DNA from: an uncultured Bacteroidia bacterium
GTDB taxonomy: Bacteria > Bacteroidota > Bacteroidia > NS11-12g > UBA955
Length of the DNA stretch: 64,000 nucleotides
Assembly: GCA_943788195.1 (NCBI GenBank)
Contig: CALSPH010000001.1
Coordinates: forward strand, 681,673 to 745,672
Reading direction: 5' to 3'
A program made the translations under genes and the position numbers. The number at the start of each line of letters is the position of its first letter. Position 1 is the first letter of the stretch. Shown here one piece after another: positions 63,331 to 64,000 of this stretch. The notes under the pieces are model-generated. The model worked only from the letters and a program-made list of their open reading frames with translations, was not told the origin of the DNA and did no database searches.

Positions 63331-64000
63331 GCGAATTTTCTTCAGCCGATATATTGAAAGCCTTAAGTCATGTAGATGACCCTGATTTAAAAAAGGATAT
63401 TGTTACGTTAGGAATGGTGAAACAATTGGAATTTGATGAAAATCGCATCAAATTTGATGTTGAACTCACGACACCAGCATGTCCAATGAAGGATATGATT
63501 GAGAATGCTTGCAGGAATGCAATTACCCATTTTATCAGCAAGGATATAGAGATCGTCATTAATATGACTGCCCAAACCACTTCAAGCACCAGTTCTGATC
63601 TATTGCCAGGAGTAAAAAATATCATAGCGGTTGCCTCCGGTAAGGGTGGTGTTGGTAAATCAAGCGTCAGTGCGTTACTTGCCTTGTCATTGGCAAATTC
63701 AGGAGCTAAAGTGGGCTTATTGGATGGGGATATGTACGGTCCAAGTATTCCAACGATGTTTGGTTTAACGGATTATAAACCTAAATCAAAAGACGTAGAC
63801 GGAAAGCCTATAATGATACCCGCAGAAGTGAATGGGATAAAACTTTTTTCAATCGGGTTTCTTGCTGATCCAAGGCAGGCGATTGTTTGGCGTGGACCTA
63901 TGCTTAGCAAAGCATTTCGCCAGTTTTTAGAAGATGTGGCATGGGGCGAATTGGATTACCTAATTATTGATTTGCCTCCAGGTACAGGTGATATACAACT
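63327..64000 (+). CDS. mrp: Mrp/NBP35-type P-loop ATPase, Fe-S carrier (3' end beyond window)
   Basis: About 224 codons seen. N-terminal MIP18/DUF59-like domain (SHVDDPDLKKDIVTLGMVKQ, TTPACPMKDMIENACR), then the deviant Walker A VASGKGGVGKSSVSALLALS, LLDGDMYGPSIPTMFG, LADPRQAIVWRGPMLSKAFR and IIDLPPGTGDIQ (Walker B region). Delivers 4Fe-4S clusters. The 4-nt ATGA overlap with the upstream gene indicates coupling. C-terminal CxxC is outside the window. Confidence 0.95.
   Translation, partial: MSEFSSADILKALSHVDDPDLKKDIVTLGMVKQLEFDENRIKFDVELTTPACPMKDMIENACRNAITHFISKDIEIVINMTAQTTSSTSSDLLPGVKNIIAVASGKGGVGKSSVSALLALSLANSGAKVGLLDGDMYGPSIPTMFGLTDYKPKSKDVDGKPIMIPAEVNGIKLFSIGFLADPRQAIVWRGPMLSKAFRQFLEDVAWGELDYLIIDLPPGTGDIQ

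Overview
This 64 kb window comes from a member of the Bacteroidota. The evidence is a set of secreted proteins carrying type IX secretion (T9SS) C-terminal signals (types A and B), a PorZ homologue, a SusC-style TonB-dependent receptor with a carboxypeptidase-regulatory-like N-terminus, moderately low GC, and many genes preceded by the Bacteroidota -7 box TAnnTTTG. Nothing in the window fixes the genus. Most of it is ordinary chromosome with a few accessory patches.

Layout. 1-6.7 kb: two tandem, paralogous giant surface proteins on the minus strand (the first runs off the left edge). 6.9-9.3 kb: a TonB-dependent receptor. 9.3-16.7 kb: mazG, a leaderless ecotin, kdsD, manC (frameshifted), a YbaB-type protein, a DUF4173-like membrane protein, then a Crp/Fnr-led small redox cluster (DUF2892, small membrane protein, HMA domain, rhodanese, thioredoxin). 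16.6-19.6 kb: glycosyltransferase, conserved hypothetical and flippase; with kdsD and manC this suggests cell-surface glycan synthesis. 19.65-23.4 kb is an accessory patch: two copies of a small palindromic element bracket a glycine-zipper protein, followed by a 39-bp-period repeat, a truncated N6-adenine methylase, a dead cold-shock gene fragment, a TPR protein and a live cold-shock gene.

23.5-45 kb: a beta-helix/Ig-repeat T9SS protein, a GDYXXLXY/DUF2157 pair (the latter frameshifted in a G8 tract), methyltransferases, an unusual SDR with a Cys-rich N-terminus, a carbamoyltransferase, a second cold-shock gene, a lysophospholipid-type acyltransferase, a frameshifted sodium/solute symporter, a long PLP enzyme, a DEAD-box helicase, CvfB and an M19 dipeptidase. 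45-56 kb: small envelope proteins, acyl-CoA dehydrogenase, porZ-recO, an Fe-S oxidoreductase, tRNA-Phe, and a T9SS protein whose sorting signal is cut by a stop codon. 56-64 kb: methylmalonyl-CoA epimerase, iscS-iscU-iscA, Mn superoxide dismutase, another T9SS protein, a 38-residue lipoprotein, two unknowns and the start of an Mrp/NBP35 ATPase, so iron-sulfur assembly genes lie at both ends of this stretch.

No complete new defence or biosynthetic system is visible. The most unusual signals are: (i) a set of non-ATG genes whose start codon lies exactly 4 nt after a TAnnTTTG box, including one lipoprotein that appears to start at ATC; (ii) the paired palindromic elements and phased 39-bp repeat at 19.7-20.6 kb; (iii) an ecotin with no export signal and Gln at the P1 position; (iv) five damaged genes, two of them by one extra G in a G tract, which are either assembly errors or switchable/decaying loci.
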